Shown: in pieces, positions 8,448 through 17,142 of the stretch
Numbering within the stretch: the stretch's first letter is position 1
Layout of the letters: the number at the start of each line of letters is the position of its first letter
Assembly (NCBI GenBank): GCA_964437365.1
Contig: CAYTGM010000001.1
Location: 1 to 64,000 of the forward strand
DNA from: CAYTGM01 sp964437365
GTDB lineage: Bacteria; Sumerlaeota; Sumerlaeia; SLMS01
Direction of reading: 5' to 3'
DNA length: 64,000 nt
Program-made: the position numbers and the translations under genes
Notes under the pieces: generated by a model
The model's database searches: none
Told to the model about the DNA's origin: nothing
Seen by the model: only the letters and a program-made list of their open reading frames with translations

Positions 8448-10094
8448 TCAGTCAGTGACTTCTATCCTGTAGGCACGTCTATAGTCAATATTGCCAACAG
8501 CATTTCGTACAAGCCCCATAATATCTTTCTGTACCAGAATCGGTTGAGCATAGGTGAAGAGCGGTGCGATCGGCATGTTCTCTTCGATGAGGATTTTCTC
8601 TGCCTTAATGAGAAGTTCTTCTCGAGCTGCAGAGTCACCTTCCGCGCGGGCCTGTTCTACAAGATTGTTATACCGTTCATCGTTGTGCCGGGGCCTGTTA
8701 AACTGGTTTCCTGTGACATAGAGTTCAAGGAACGTCATTGCATCGAGGTAATCACCGTACCACCCGTTTCTAAGAATCTGGAAATCACCGGTGTTCCCTT
8801 TTTCGAGTCGGACTCCCCACTCGACATTCTGAAGTTCGATATCAATATCAAAAGCCTCTTTCCACATGGCTTGAAGCTGTTCAGCAATAATTTTATGATC
8901 GTCTGCCGTATCGTAGGTATAGATCGTTTTCGGGAAGTCCTCTGCAGTGTACTTCGACTGTTCGAAAAGTTTTCGTGCTTCCTCGATATCGAACGTTCCC
9001 ATCAGGTCTCCTGCCTGCTCTCGATAGGTGCCACCCTGGGGCGAGCTGAGGTTCTCAGGAATAATGCCCTGACTGACAACTTCGCCGCGACCAAGCACAC
9101 GATCAACAATCAGCTCACGGTCGATCGCCTTGACCAGTGCTTTTCGCATATAGACATCATCCAGCGGTGGGGTCGTCGTGTTGAAGGAGAGGTAATAGGT
9201 ACCAAAGGTAGTTGTCATATTCCATTCGGGCTGGGATTTCCAATATTCGATTTCGGGTAGTGAGATCTTGTTTGTGACATCTATCTCTCCGGTGCGGAAC
9301 GCCTGTGTTTCAGTAGGCAATTCTTCGATCATTTTGAAGTCTACATTCTCCCAGAAAACATTCTCAGCGTCCCAGTAGTCAGGAACGCGCTCGAGAGTAA
9401 TTGTATCACGAGACCGGTATTCAGCGAGGCGGAAGGCCCCGTTTCCATTGTAGGTTTCAGGTTTGATACTCCAGGCTTCTCCGTTGTTCTCGACTGTTCC
9501 CCGGTGGATGGGATACCACGCCGTATGGTCAACAACGGTGAGGAAAAACGGAGTCGGGTTAGCAAGTTCATAGACCAGTGTATAGTCGTCCTCAGCTCGA
9601 ACCGAAGTAAACTCCATGCTGCTATTCAGTCCACCTGCTTGGTAGTACGCATCAGCATCCTTGATGAACCCAAGAACCATTTTGGCATATTCAGCAGCGA
9701 TTTTAGGCGTTAGTATGCGTTGAATTCCGTAGACATAATCGTCCGCCGTAACAGGGTCGCCGTTGTGCCATTTGCCATCTTTTCTGAGGTTGAAAGTGAA
9801 TCGAGTGAAGTCTTCGTTCGCCTCCCAGCTTTCGGCTGCACCTGGCATAGGCTGGCAATCCTCATCGAGAATTACCAGGCCGTCGAAGAGACCTCTCATC
9901 ACATGTCCACCGATTGCGCTCGTATTCAATGTTGGATCAAGAGTTTCAGGCTCGCCTCCCAGATTGATGGTGAGCGTCTTGTCAACCTGACTGCCACTGG
10001 AGGATGCCTGCTCTGGGTTTTCTGGGGCTTTGCAGGAAGTGTTCAAAGCAAGAGCCGCGATGAGCGCTCCTCCAGAGAGATAAGACCGTTTCAT
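8448..10094 (-). CDS. Peptide/nickel-type ABC transporter substrate-binding lipoprotein (SBP_bac_5, OppA-like)
   Basis: 548 residues. The signal peptide ends LALNTSCK, and Cys21 is the likely lipidation site, although Asn at -3 is unusual for a lipobox. The mature part has the family signatures GGEPETLDPTL near the start, LRKDGKWHNGDPVTADDYVYG, and the C-terminal NMPIAPLFTY. Such proteins bind oligopeptides outside the inner membrane and deliver them to an Opp/Dpp permease. No permease or ATPase genes are nearby, so this is an orphan binding protein. A good ribosome site (AGGAGATC, reverse strand) precedes the ATG. It stands alone between two convergent or divergent plus-strand genes. Substrate cannot be read from sequence; oligopeptides are most likely. 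Confidence 0.9.
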   Translation of the reverse strand: MKRSYLSGGALIAALALNTSCKAPENPEQASSSGSQVDKTLTINLGGEPETLDPTLNTSAIGGHVMRGLFDGLVILDEDCQPMPGAAESWEANEDFTRFTFNLRKDGKWHNGDPVTADDYVYGIQRILTPKIAAEYAKMVLGFIKDADAYYQAGGLNSSMEFTSVRAEDDYTLVYELANPTPFFLTVVDHTAWYPIHRGTVENNGEAWSIKPETYNGNGAFRLAEYRSRDTITLERVPDYWDAENVFWENVDFKMIEELPTETQAFRTGEIDVTNKISLPEIEYWKSQPEWNMTTTFGTYYLSFNTTTPPLDDVYMRKALVKAIDRELIVDRVLGRGEVVSQGIIPENLSSPQGGTYREQAGDLMGTFDIEEARKLFEQSKYTAEDFPKTIYTYDTADDHKIIAEQLQAMWKEAFDIDIELQNVEWGVRLEKGNTGDFQILRNGWYGDYLDAMTFLELYVTGNQFNRPRHNDERYNNLVEQARAEGDSAAREELLIKAEKILIEENMPIAPLFTYAQPILVQKDIMGLVRNAVGNIDYRRAYRIEVTD

Positions 10095-10303
10095 AATATG
10101 GTGATCTCCTGATCAAAAGAATTCAATTCGTTAGAAATATCGTTTGATGATGGCAGTGAATCAAGACGGGTATATGAAAAACAGCAGAAAGTATCAATTT
10201 AGAGTGTTTGGGGGCATGCAGATTAAACCTTCGCCTTGCCTCACGGCAAAAGGAGGGAAAAGTCTGTCCGCTCTTACGTGATCTTTTCGGAAGGCAGACT
10301 GGT

Positions 10304-12871
10304 ATGTCAGAACATGTTTATGATCCAGTGGTAGTTGAGTCGCGCTGGCAGAAGTATTGGGAAACACAGAATGTAAACGAGATCGATTTAAAGGGAGCAA
10401 AGAATCCGTATTATGTTCTCATGATGTTTCCGTATCCAAGTGCAGAAGGACTCCATGTGGGAAATGTTTACGCTTTCACAGGAGCCGATGTCTACGGTCG
10501 TCATCGTCGCCTCAGGGGGTATGATGTTTTCGAACCTATCGGATTCGATGCCTTTGGGATTCACTCTGAAAACTTCGCGATGAAGGTGAATCGTCACCCG
10601 ACAGAGCTCATTCCTTCCAACATCGATAACTTCACGCGGCAGCTGAAGATGATGGGGTTCATGTTCGACTGGAACCGCACCGTCGATACAACATCTCCGG
10701 AATATTATAAATGGACTCAGTGGGTTTTCCTCCAGCTCTATAAGGCAGGGCTGGCTTATCGGGATGAGAAGGAAGTGAATTTCTGCCCAGAATGTGGGAC
10801 CGTGATTTCTGATGAACAGGTGAACCCCGATGGAACCTGTGAGCGCCATTCAGAGACCATGGTCGAGCGTAAGGAAATGCCCTGCTGGTTTTTCCGCATC
10901 ACGGAGTTTGCCGACCGACTCGACAAAAACCACGACTGGCTTGACTGGTCTGAAAAGACAAAGATCGCCCAGAAAACCTGGATCGGTAGATCGGAAGGCG
11001 CCGAAGTAGACTTTGAAATTACTTCACCGATAGAGGGAGATACGGGCGGCCAGAAGATCCGTGTCTTTACAACACGACCCGACACTCTCTTCGGGGCGAC
11101 CTACATGGTATTGGCTCCTGAGCACCCGCTCGTCGATCAGATTACGCAGCCGGGGCAAAAGTCCGCCGTTGAAGAATATCGGAGAACGATTGCAGAAAAA
11201 ACAGAAGAAGAGCGCACCAGTGATGACAAGGAAAAGACCGGAGTCGATACAGGTGCCAAGGCAAGGAACCCCCTTACCGGAGAAGAAATCCCTGTCTATA
11301 TCTCGGATTATGTTCTCATGGGTTATGGTACAGGAGCTATCATGGCTGTACCTTGTGGCGACCATCGCGACTTCGCCTTTGCTCAGAAATTTAATCTCCC
11401 CGTGATATGCATTCTAGACCCTGACGTTAAAAGCGGACAGGCGTCAGATCTCTCTGGTATTGAAAACGGGGAGGCCTTACTGAAGACCAAGGAAGGTCAG
11501 AAAGAAATTCGCGAGGCTGTTCTGGCTGGTAAGGCCTGCTGGTCGGGTGAAGGAAAGTTGGTCAATTCTTCTAACGGTGATCTGGATATCAACGGGTTGA
11601 GCGTTAAGGATTCTAAGAAGAAGACCAACGACTGGTTGCAGTCAAAAGGTCTTGGCGAAGCTAAGACAACATTCCGTCTTCGAGACTGGGGCATAAGTCG
11701 TCAGCGTTACTGGGGTCCACCTATTCCTATTATATATGATGAAGAAGGCAATCCTCACCCGGTCCCTGAAGATCAGCTTCCAATTACTCTTCCCGAGACA
11801 AAAGACTTTCGTCCTAAGGGAGACGGCAAGGGGCCTCTTGCTAATATTCCTGAGTGGTACAATACAACTCTACCTGACGGACGCCCCGGTCGTCGCGAAA
11901 CTGACGTGATGGACAACTTTCTCGACTCCGCCTGGTACTACCTTCGATATGTTTCGTCTAATGATGATAATCAGCCCTTCGACCCTGAGCTCATTAAGAA
12001 GTGGCTTCCCGTGGATATTTATATCGGCGGCAATGAGCACGCCGTTCTTCACCTCATGTATACCCGATTCATTTGTATGGCCCTTGAAAAGGCAGGGGTA
12101 TTGACCATGGAGGAGGTTCTAAAGGACCCCGCAGAACCATTCAAGAGATTTCGTGCTCATGGATTGATCATCAAAGATGGCAAGAAGATGTCCAAGAAAT
12201 GGGGTAATGTGATCAATCCTGACGAATATGTTGAGAAATATGGAACTGATACTCTACGTCTATATCTCATGTTCCTTGGACCTTATCTACAAGGAGGCGA
12301 CTTCCGCGATAAAGATATACAGGGGATGCGCCGCTTCCTGAACCGCCTCCACGCGTGGTATTTTGAAAAGACTCAACCAGTTGTGGACGAATCTGAATTG
12401 CCGAAAAGCCTGTTGGTCAAAAAAAATCAGATGATCAAGAAGGTCCAAGGTGATATAGACGACCATAACTATAACACGGCTATCGCCGCGATCATGGAGC
12501 TCTTTAACGAGGCGAAATCTGCGGATAAGACCAGCCAGGAAATTAAGGAAGCGATTATCCTTTGCCTGGCGCCCTTTGCGCCTTACTTCGCCGACGAAGT
12601 CTGGTGTGAGGCACTTGGAAACAAGAAGAGCATCTGGGAGATTGGCCAGTTTCCTGAATACGATGAAGCTCTGACAAAGATGGATGAAGTTGAAATCGTT
12701 CTCCAGGTGAAGGGTAAGATCAAAGACCGGGCAGTCGTTGCACGAACGGCCAGCAAGGAAGACCTCGAAAAAATCGCTCTTGAAAATGAAAAGGTGAAGC
12801 AGAGCATTGACGGCAAAGAAGTCCGAAAAGTTATCGTTGTTCCTGGAAGACTCGTCAATATTATCGTCTAG
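10304..12871 (+). CDS. leuS: Leucyl-tRNA synthetase
   Basis: 855 residues, close to the bacterial norm. Class I aminoacyl-tRNA synthetase that charges tRNA-Leu. The HIGH-type motif is HVGN beginning at His51 (PSAEGLHVGN). The editing domain (CP1) follows, with TTRPDTLFGATYMVLAPEHP and the YGTGAIMAVPCGDHRD segment. The KMSKS-type motif is KMSKK at 628-632. The C-terminal end KVIVVPGRLVNIIV is the typical LeuRS tail. The frame is open further upstream from a TTG at 10208, but GGAAGG at 10289-10294 and homology to the MSEHVYDPVVVE start point to the ATG at 10304. No T-box is visible in the leader. Confidence 0.96.
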   Translation: MSEHVYDPVVVESRWQKYWETQNVNEIDLKGAKNPYYVLMMFPYPSAEGLHVGNVYAFTGADVYGRHRRLRGYDVFEPIGFDAFGIHSENFAMKVNRHPTELIPSNIDNFTRQLKMMGFMFDWNRTVDTTSPEYYKWTQWVFLQLYKAGLAYRDEKEVNFCPECGTVISDEQVNPDGTCERHSETMVERKEMPCWFFRITEFADRLDKNHDWLDWSEKTKIAQKTWIGRSEGAEVDFEITSPIEGDTGGQKIRVFTTRPDTLFGATYMVLAPEHPLVDQITQPGQKSAVEEYRRTIAEKTEEERTSDDKEKTGVDTGAKARNPLTGEEIPVYISDYVLMGYGTGAIMAVPCGDHRDFAFAQKFNLPVICILDPDVKSGQASDLSGIENGEALLKTKEGQKEIREAVLAGKACWSGEGKLVNSSNGDLDINGLSVKDSKKKTNDWLQSKGLGEAKTTFRLRDWGISRQRYWGPPIPIIYDEEGNPHPVPEDQLPITLPETKDFRPKGDGKGPLANIPEWYNTTLPDGRPGRRETDVMDNFLDSAWYYLRYVSSNDDNQPFDPELIKKWLPVDIYIGGNEHAVLHLMYTRFICMALEKAGVLTMEEVLKDPAEPFKRFRAHGLIIKDGKKMSKKWGNVINPDEYVEKYGTDTLRLYLMFLGPYLQGGDFRDKDIQGMRRFLNRLHAWYFEKTQPVVDESELPKSLLVKKNQMIKKVQGDIDDHNYNTAIAAIMELFNEAKSADKTSQEIKEAIILCLAPFAPYFADEVWCEALGNKKSIWEIGQFPEYDEALTKMDEVEIVLQVKGKIKDRAVVARTASKEDLEKIALENEKVKQSIDGKEVRKVIVVPGRLVNIIV

Positions 12872-12900
12872 TCCAGACCTTCCACTGGAATCGATTCAAA

Positions 12901-12944
12901 CAGGGGGTAGGATGGTTTTCCTGCTCCCTGCTTTTCTTTTTTTA
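12901..12944 (+). terminator. Rho-independent terminator of leuS
   Basis: Arms CAGGGGGTAGG (12901-12911) and CCTGCTCCCTG (12920-12930) pair over 11 bp with two G-T wobbles, followed by a T-rich run (CTTTTCTTTTTTT). Confidence 0.8.
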
Positions 12945-13122
12945 CGGTAGAAGAGGATCTTCTTTTCTTTCTCTTCAAAGCCGTGGTTTATTAATTTGTC
13001 GAGACAATATTCAACAAAAGCACCAAACTTGTATTGAGGCTGCAGGGGGGACGGCTTACAAACCATCATCGTTGCATGGTTGAACCGTCAGGATTTCCTT
13101 CAACGTAATCGACCAGGGAAAT

Positions 13123-14589
13123 ATGGTACCCTTTCTTTTTCTTCTCTTCTTAGCCGCCTGCTTCGCTATCTATGCGATGCGCAGACGCATCCTCTCTCTC
13201 GAAGATGTCCTTCAGACTCTTGAGACCGAAAACGCCACTATATTTGATTTCCTGGATCGCATAGGGAGCAATCTCACGCAGGACATCGATACCACCCGTG
13301 CCATGGAAATGGTCGTTGATTTTGCACAAGAGGCGACGCATTCAGATGCAGCCTGTTTGTATGTACGTGATCATAAAAACCCAGAAGTGATGAAAGCTCA
13401 TGTTGTCCGCGGTTTCTTTCCTCCAATGAAAAGAGCCCCCAGCGAAAAGGTTTTCGTGAAGCGCAAATACATGGCAGACATGGTAAAGAAGATTCGAATT
13501 CCCGTGGGAGAAGGCGTCATTGGGCGGATTGCCGAGGACGGAAAGCCTGTACTCGTTTCAGACGTGAAGTCCGACCCCCGCTTTAAGGAGATCCTGGCTA
13601 CCGGCGTAGAGGTCAGAGACTTTCTCGCGGTACCGATCATTATTCGGCAAGAGGTGCTTGGAATCCTCGCTCTCGTTAACAAGAAGGAGGGCGGACGTTT
13701 TGGGGAAAATGATCAGCACATTACTATGGCGATCACTGATCAGGCAGCAGTTACTCTGGACATGGTGCGTCTATACAAAGTGCAGGCTGACCAGCAACGA
13801 CTGGAGCAGGAACTTGAACTCGCCCGCACATTTCAGTCGCTGCTTTTACCTCGGGAACGACCTGAGCTGGACAAAGTACAGATCAGCGAATTCTATCGTC
13901 CCGCACTCGAAGTCGGAGGCGATTATTATGACTACATCCCCATCGATGATGAACATGTAGGAATCGCTGTGGGAGATGTTTCAGGGAAAGGAATTCCCGG
14001 TGCTCTCGTCATGGCTTCCGTCCGGGCAACCCTTCGTGCAGAAGCTCGCATGTCACTTTCCCCGAAAGAAGTTCTCCGGAAGGTAAATGAAGAAGTCGCC
14101 CATGACACGAAGGAAAGTGTATTCATCACAATGACCTACGGTGTCTTGAATACGCGCTCAGGAGAATTCCGTTTCTGCCGTGCCGGCCACGAGCCAGTTA
14201 TCTGTTGCAGTATGCAAGGTGAGGACCTATTAACATTTATGCCTGAGGGTATCGCCCTTGGATTGTTGTCGGGTGAAATCTTTGAGGTGACAGAAGAAGC
14301 GACCATCAACCTCGCCCAGGGAGAAGCAGTCGTTCTCTACACGGATGGCGTGGTCGAGGCCATGAACGGGAAACAGGAAGAATACGGTGAAGATCGTTTT
14401 CATCAGGTTCTTCGATCCTCTGAATCAGATGATCCCGATCGAATGGTCGACAGAATTGTCACCGACATTGAAGATTTTACTAGAGGACTGCCTCAGCATG
14501 ATGATATTACCTTAGTAATCATTGGATGGAAAGATGGTGGACAGACAGCACAGATCCATCCCATCGACTTTAAAGCATCGACTGCCTAA
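13123..14589 (+). CDS. Membrane-anchored GAF-domain PP2C (RsbU/SpoIIE-type) phosphatase
   Basis: 488 residues: an N-terminal hydrophobic helix (residues 2-18), a short linker helix, a GAF sensor domain (~45-220), a helical linker (QQRLEQELELARTFQ), then a SpoIIE-type PP2C domain (~250-475). Metal-ligand motifs are GGDYYDY with Asp267 and GDVSGKG with Asp285, and YTDGVVEAMN further on. This class dephosphorylates a STAS anti-anti-sigma protein in response to a signal sensed by GAF. The STAS gene follows 18 bases later and an RsbW-type ATPase after it, so the target is almost certainly encoded next door. The single anchor places it at the inner membrane facing the cytoplasm. The ligand of the GAF domain is unknown. 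Confidence 0.92.
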   Translation: MVPFLFLLFLAACFAIYAMRRRILSLEDVLQTLETENATIFDFLDRIGSNLTQDIDTTRAMEMVVDFAQEATHSDAACLYVRDHKNPEVMKAHVVRGFFPPMKRAPSEKVFVKRKYMADMVKKIRIPVGEGVIGRIAEDGKPVLVSDVKSDPRFKEILATGVEVRDFLAVPIIIRQEVLGILALVNKKEGGRFGENDQHITMAITDQAAVTLDMVRLYKVQADQQRLEQELELARTFQSLLLPRERPELDKVQISEFYRPALEVGGDYYDYIPIDDEHVGIAVGDVSGKGIPGALVMASVRATLRAEARMSLSPKEVLRKVNEEVAHDTKESVFITMTYGVLNTRSGEFRFCRAGHEPVICCSMQGEDLLTFMPEGIALGLLSGEIFEVTEEATINLAQGEAVVLYTDGVVEAMNGKQEEYGEDRFHQVLRSSESDDPDRMVDRIVTDIEDFTRGLPQHDDITLVIIGWKDGGQTAQIHPIDFKASTA

Positions 14590-14607
14590 CGATTTTCAGG
14601 AGCCCCC

Positions 14608-14970
14608 GTGTTGAAAAACTACGACTTAGTTATCCACCCATCTGACGAGAACTCGGCCGTTAGACGTGTCGACTTGATCGGTTGTCTCGACAGTCACACT
14701 GTAGTCGGTTTCGAGAAAAGCCTTCACAACCTTCTGGATGAAGGAGTGGTCAATCTCGTCGTTGATCTCGAGAACCTCACCTACATCTCCAGCGCAGGAA
14801 TCAGCGCTCTGATGGGTCTTACACATCGACTCAGACAACAGGATGGCGAGCTTGTTCTGCTGAAGCCCACCGATAAAGTTTTTCGTGTTTTCAGAACACT
14901 TGGGTTCACGAATATTTTTAAGATCGTGCAGTCGGAAGAGGAAGTAAAGTCAGCGATCTCTCAATCGTAA
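14608..14970 (+). CDS. STAS-domain anti-sigma factor antagonist
   Basis: 120 residues forming a single STAS domain. The phosphoacceptor region is YISSAGISAL with Ser61-Ser62; by analogy with SpoIIAA, Ser62 would be phosphorylated by the cognate anti-sigma kinase. In its unphosphorylated form it would sequester that kinase. GTG start at 14608 with CAGGAGCC just upstream; a TTG three bases on is an alternative. It sits between the phosphatase gene and the kinase gene, the standard order of a partner-switching module. Confidence 0.92.
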   Translation: MLKNYDLVIHPSDENSAVRRVDLIGCLDSHTVVGFEKSLHNLLDEGVVNLVVDLENLTYISSAGISALMGLTHRLRQQDGELVLLKPTDKVFRVFRTLGFTNIFKIVQSEEEVKSAISQS

Positions 14971-15072
14971 GCGAAAGCTTGAGCATCACGACAACCTCCC
15001 TCAAGACCTTGAAAGGCAAAGACACGAACCTAAGGAAAAGATTAGATTCCCGAAAGGCTGTCAGGCCCATCG

Positions 15073-15576
15073 ATGACCAAAGAGCCTCTGGACAAGCTTG
15101 CGATTGAAATTTGCTGCCCTGTCGAAACACGGGTCCTTTCCATGGTGCGCTCGATGACGACTGCTGTTGCAAAAGACCTCAACTTCACAGAAGAACAGAT
15201 AGATCAGATTGAAATGGCCGTGGACGAAGCATGTGCAAACGTTGTTGAGCATGCCTACGAACCCCGCACACAAGAATCAGAAAACACCGACCAGAAAGCT
15301 GTAGAGAAAGATCCACCTGACTACTTCATGCAACTGCGAATCATTGTCGGGGATCAGTTTCTCAAGATCAGTATTATCGATCATGGGGTGGGGATGAATA
15401 ATCGCCCTCCCGGTTGCTCCTCTGTGGAAGAGTTCGCTGAGAAAGGTGGCGGAGGCGGACTTGGGAATCTCATCATTCGAAACTTCATGGATGAGGTTGA
15501 TTACCACTATCCACCAGGATCTGGGACTATCCTCACGATGACCAAGTATCGACGAGACTCTTCCAAGGAATCATAA
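15073..15576 (+). CDS. RsbW/SpoIIAB-type serine kinase, anti-sigma factor
   Basis: 167 residues of the HATPase_c_2 (GHKL) type. The N-box is EMAVDEACANVVEHAY with the Mg-binding Asn56; the G1 box is IIDHGVGMN and the G2 box is GGGGGLGNLIIRNFMD. Such proteins phosphorylate the STAS partner and hold a target, classically a sigma factor, inactive. A ~35-residue acidic, probably flexible insertion follows the N-box (RTQESENTDQKAVEKD). No sigma factor gene is in the window, so the output is encoded elsewhere or is not a sigma factor. The gene lies 102 bases after the STAS gene and 19 before the histidine kinase. Confidence 0.9.
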   Translation: MTKEPLDKLAIEICCPVETRVLSMVRSMTTAVAKDLNFTEEQIDQIEMAVDEACANVVEHAYEPRTQESENTDQKAVEKDPPDYFMQLRIIVGDQFLKISIIDHGVGMNNRPPGCSSVEEFAEKGGGGGLGNLIIRNFMDEVDYHYPPGSGTILTMTKYRRDSSKES

Positions 15577-15595
15577 AAGGCGGTTAAACCAGAAT

Positions 15596-17095
15596 ATGAC
15601 GCTCTCCCAATCGGAAGAACGGCAGCTCGAAAGGCTACGTAATCAGGTAAACTGGGTTACACGCCTATCGACGGCGTTAACAGCAACACAAAGTATTGAG
15701 GATCTCGCATCGATTCTCATTGCCGGGTACGTCTCGCCAACTGGGTTAGGGTATTCGCGTGTGCTCTATTTCGAATTCGACAACTACAACTTTGCCCTAA
15801 GAGGAAAATACGCGATCTTTCATGACAGTAAAGAGTCCTACAATAAGCTCTTGCAGGAATTGAAAGAAGAAGAAGATTACCTGGAGCATTTTGAGGAAGC
15901 ACATCTTGGTTCCAAGAAACCCGATGACAAAGTCTTGCGCGAGGCAGAGATGGACTCTCTGGCAGCAACGGCTCCATGGATCGTGATGTTTCAGAAACTC
16001 AATCCTGAGAATGAGTTTACCGCCAAGCTGGAAAACCTTGTCTATCCCTGTCCTGACCCTGAAACCGGGGTAACATATATCAAGGGAAAGAGCGGGGGGA
16101 TTCTGGAAGATGCACAAAAGTGGCGACGTGCAAGAGCCTTCAAGCTCTCTGAGCATAGAGATCAAATTCCTGAGGATCTTCAACAACTTCTGACAGAGGA
16201 TTTTGCCGTTGTTCCTCTCATCACCATGAAAGGACTCCGCGCACTCCTCGTCATCGATAAGCATCTGCAAGAGGAGCAAGAGTTTACGCCGGAAGACCTT
16301 GCTGATCTGGAACGCTTTGGGAAACAGGGGGCGATCGCCCTTGAGAATGTTGAAGCCCGTTCAGACCTGGGCCAGGCCAACAGCGATCTCATGCAGCTCG
16401 ATCAGATGAAGTCGAACTTTCTTTCGATCATCTCTCATGAGCTCCGTACCCCTCTCACAGCCCTATCGGGTTTTGTTGATCTGATTGTTGATGAACGAGT
16501 CGGGGAGATTAACGAGAATCAACGCAGCCTTCTGAAGCGCGTGCAGAAAAACACAGGCCATCTGATTCATCTTGTGAACGACCTCATTGAGCTTGCTGAG
16601 ATCGAGGCAGAGGGTGCCGTGGATGTGAAGATCTCCCCAATTAACCCACTGGTTGTCCTGACCGATACTCTACCAAGGCTTGAGCAGCGTCGTCGCGAAA
16701 TGCAAGTGGAGGTCGTCCCTGTTGTTGAGTGTGATGTCCCCACGGTTCTTGCCGATGAGCGTGCCCTTGGACGTATTTTCTTTCACCTGATAGACAACGC
16801 CATGAAGTTTTCGACAGATGGATCCAAGGTTGAAGTCAGGATCAGGATTGAACAGGGTGAATGTTGTATAGAAGTTTGTGATGAGGGTGTTGGTATACCT
16901 GAAGAACACTTAAAGCGTATCTTCGACCAATTCTACCAGGTGGACAATTCTCTGACGCGTGGGCACGAAGGTCTTGGTCTCGGATTGGCCGTGTCCCGCC
17001 TGTTGATTAACGCCATCCATGGACGTATTTTTGTCCATAGTGAACTCGGTTATGGTTCGACCTTCAGTATCCGGCTACCCATCCAGAACCAATAG
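15596..17095 (+). CDS. Soluble GAF-domain sensor histidine kinase
   Basis: 499 residues with no membrane helix. Residues ~20-260 form a GAF-like sensor region with a charged insertion (LQELKEEEDYLEHFEEAH). A coiled linker leads to the HisKA dimerisation helix with phosphoacceptor His281 in SIISHELRTPLTALSG. The HATPase_c domain has HLIDNAMKFS (N-box), DEGVGIPEEH (G1) and GHEGLGLGLAVSRLL (G2). No response regulator is adjacent; the gene follows the RsbW-type gene by 19 bases, so it probably belongs to the same transcription unit and feeds the same stress or growth decision, or pairs with a regulator encoded elsewhere. The start ATG has only a weak ribosome site. Confidence 0.88.
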   Translation: MTLSQSEERQLERLRNQVNWVTRLSTALTATQSIEDLASILIAGYVSPTGLGYSRVLYFEFDNYNFALRGKYAIFHDSKESYNKLLQELKEEEDYLEHFEEAHLGSKKPDDKVLREAEMDSLAATAPWIVMFQKLNPENEFTAKLENLVYPCPDPETGVTYIKGKSGGILEDAQKWRRARAFKLSEHRDQIPEDLQQLLTEDFAVVPLITMKGLRALLVIDKHLQEEQEFTPEDLADLERFGKQGAIALENVEARSDLGQANSDLMQLDQMKSNFLSIISHELRTPLTALSGFVDLIVDERVGEINENQRSLLKRVQKNTGHLIHLVNDLIELAEIEAEGAVDVKISPINPLVVLTDTLPRLEQRRREMQVEVVPVVECDVPTVLADERALGRIFFHLIDNAMKFSTDGSKVEVRIRIEQGECCIEVCDEGVGIPEEHLKRIFDQFYQVDNSLTRGHEGLGLGLAVSRLLINAIHGRIFVHSELGYGSTFSIRLPIQNQ

Positions 17096-17142
17096 CCAGG
17101 ATTTCAAGTGGAGATATCAGAGTCTTCATTTCTTTCTGGAAT

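Noticed and set aside
7956..9260. A 434-codon plus-strand frame from inside ppdK across its terminator and over the antisense of the binding-protein gene
   Set aside because: It overlaps two strongly supported genes in other frames, crosses a perfect terminator and encodes no recognisable protein.
12945..13122. Possible riboswitch or sigma-controlled leader before the phosphatase gene
   Set aside because: No recognised riboswitch consensus and no convincing promoter pair; ordinary spacer DNA after the leuS terminator.
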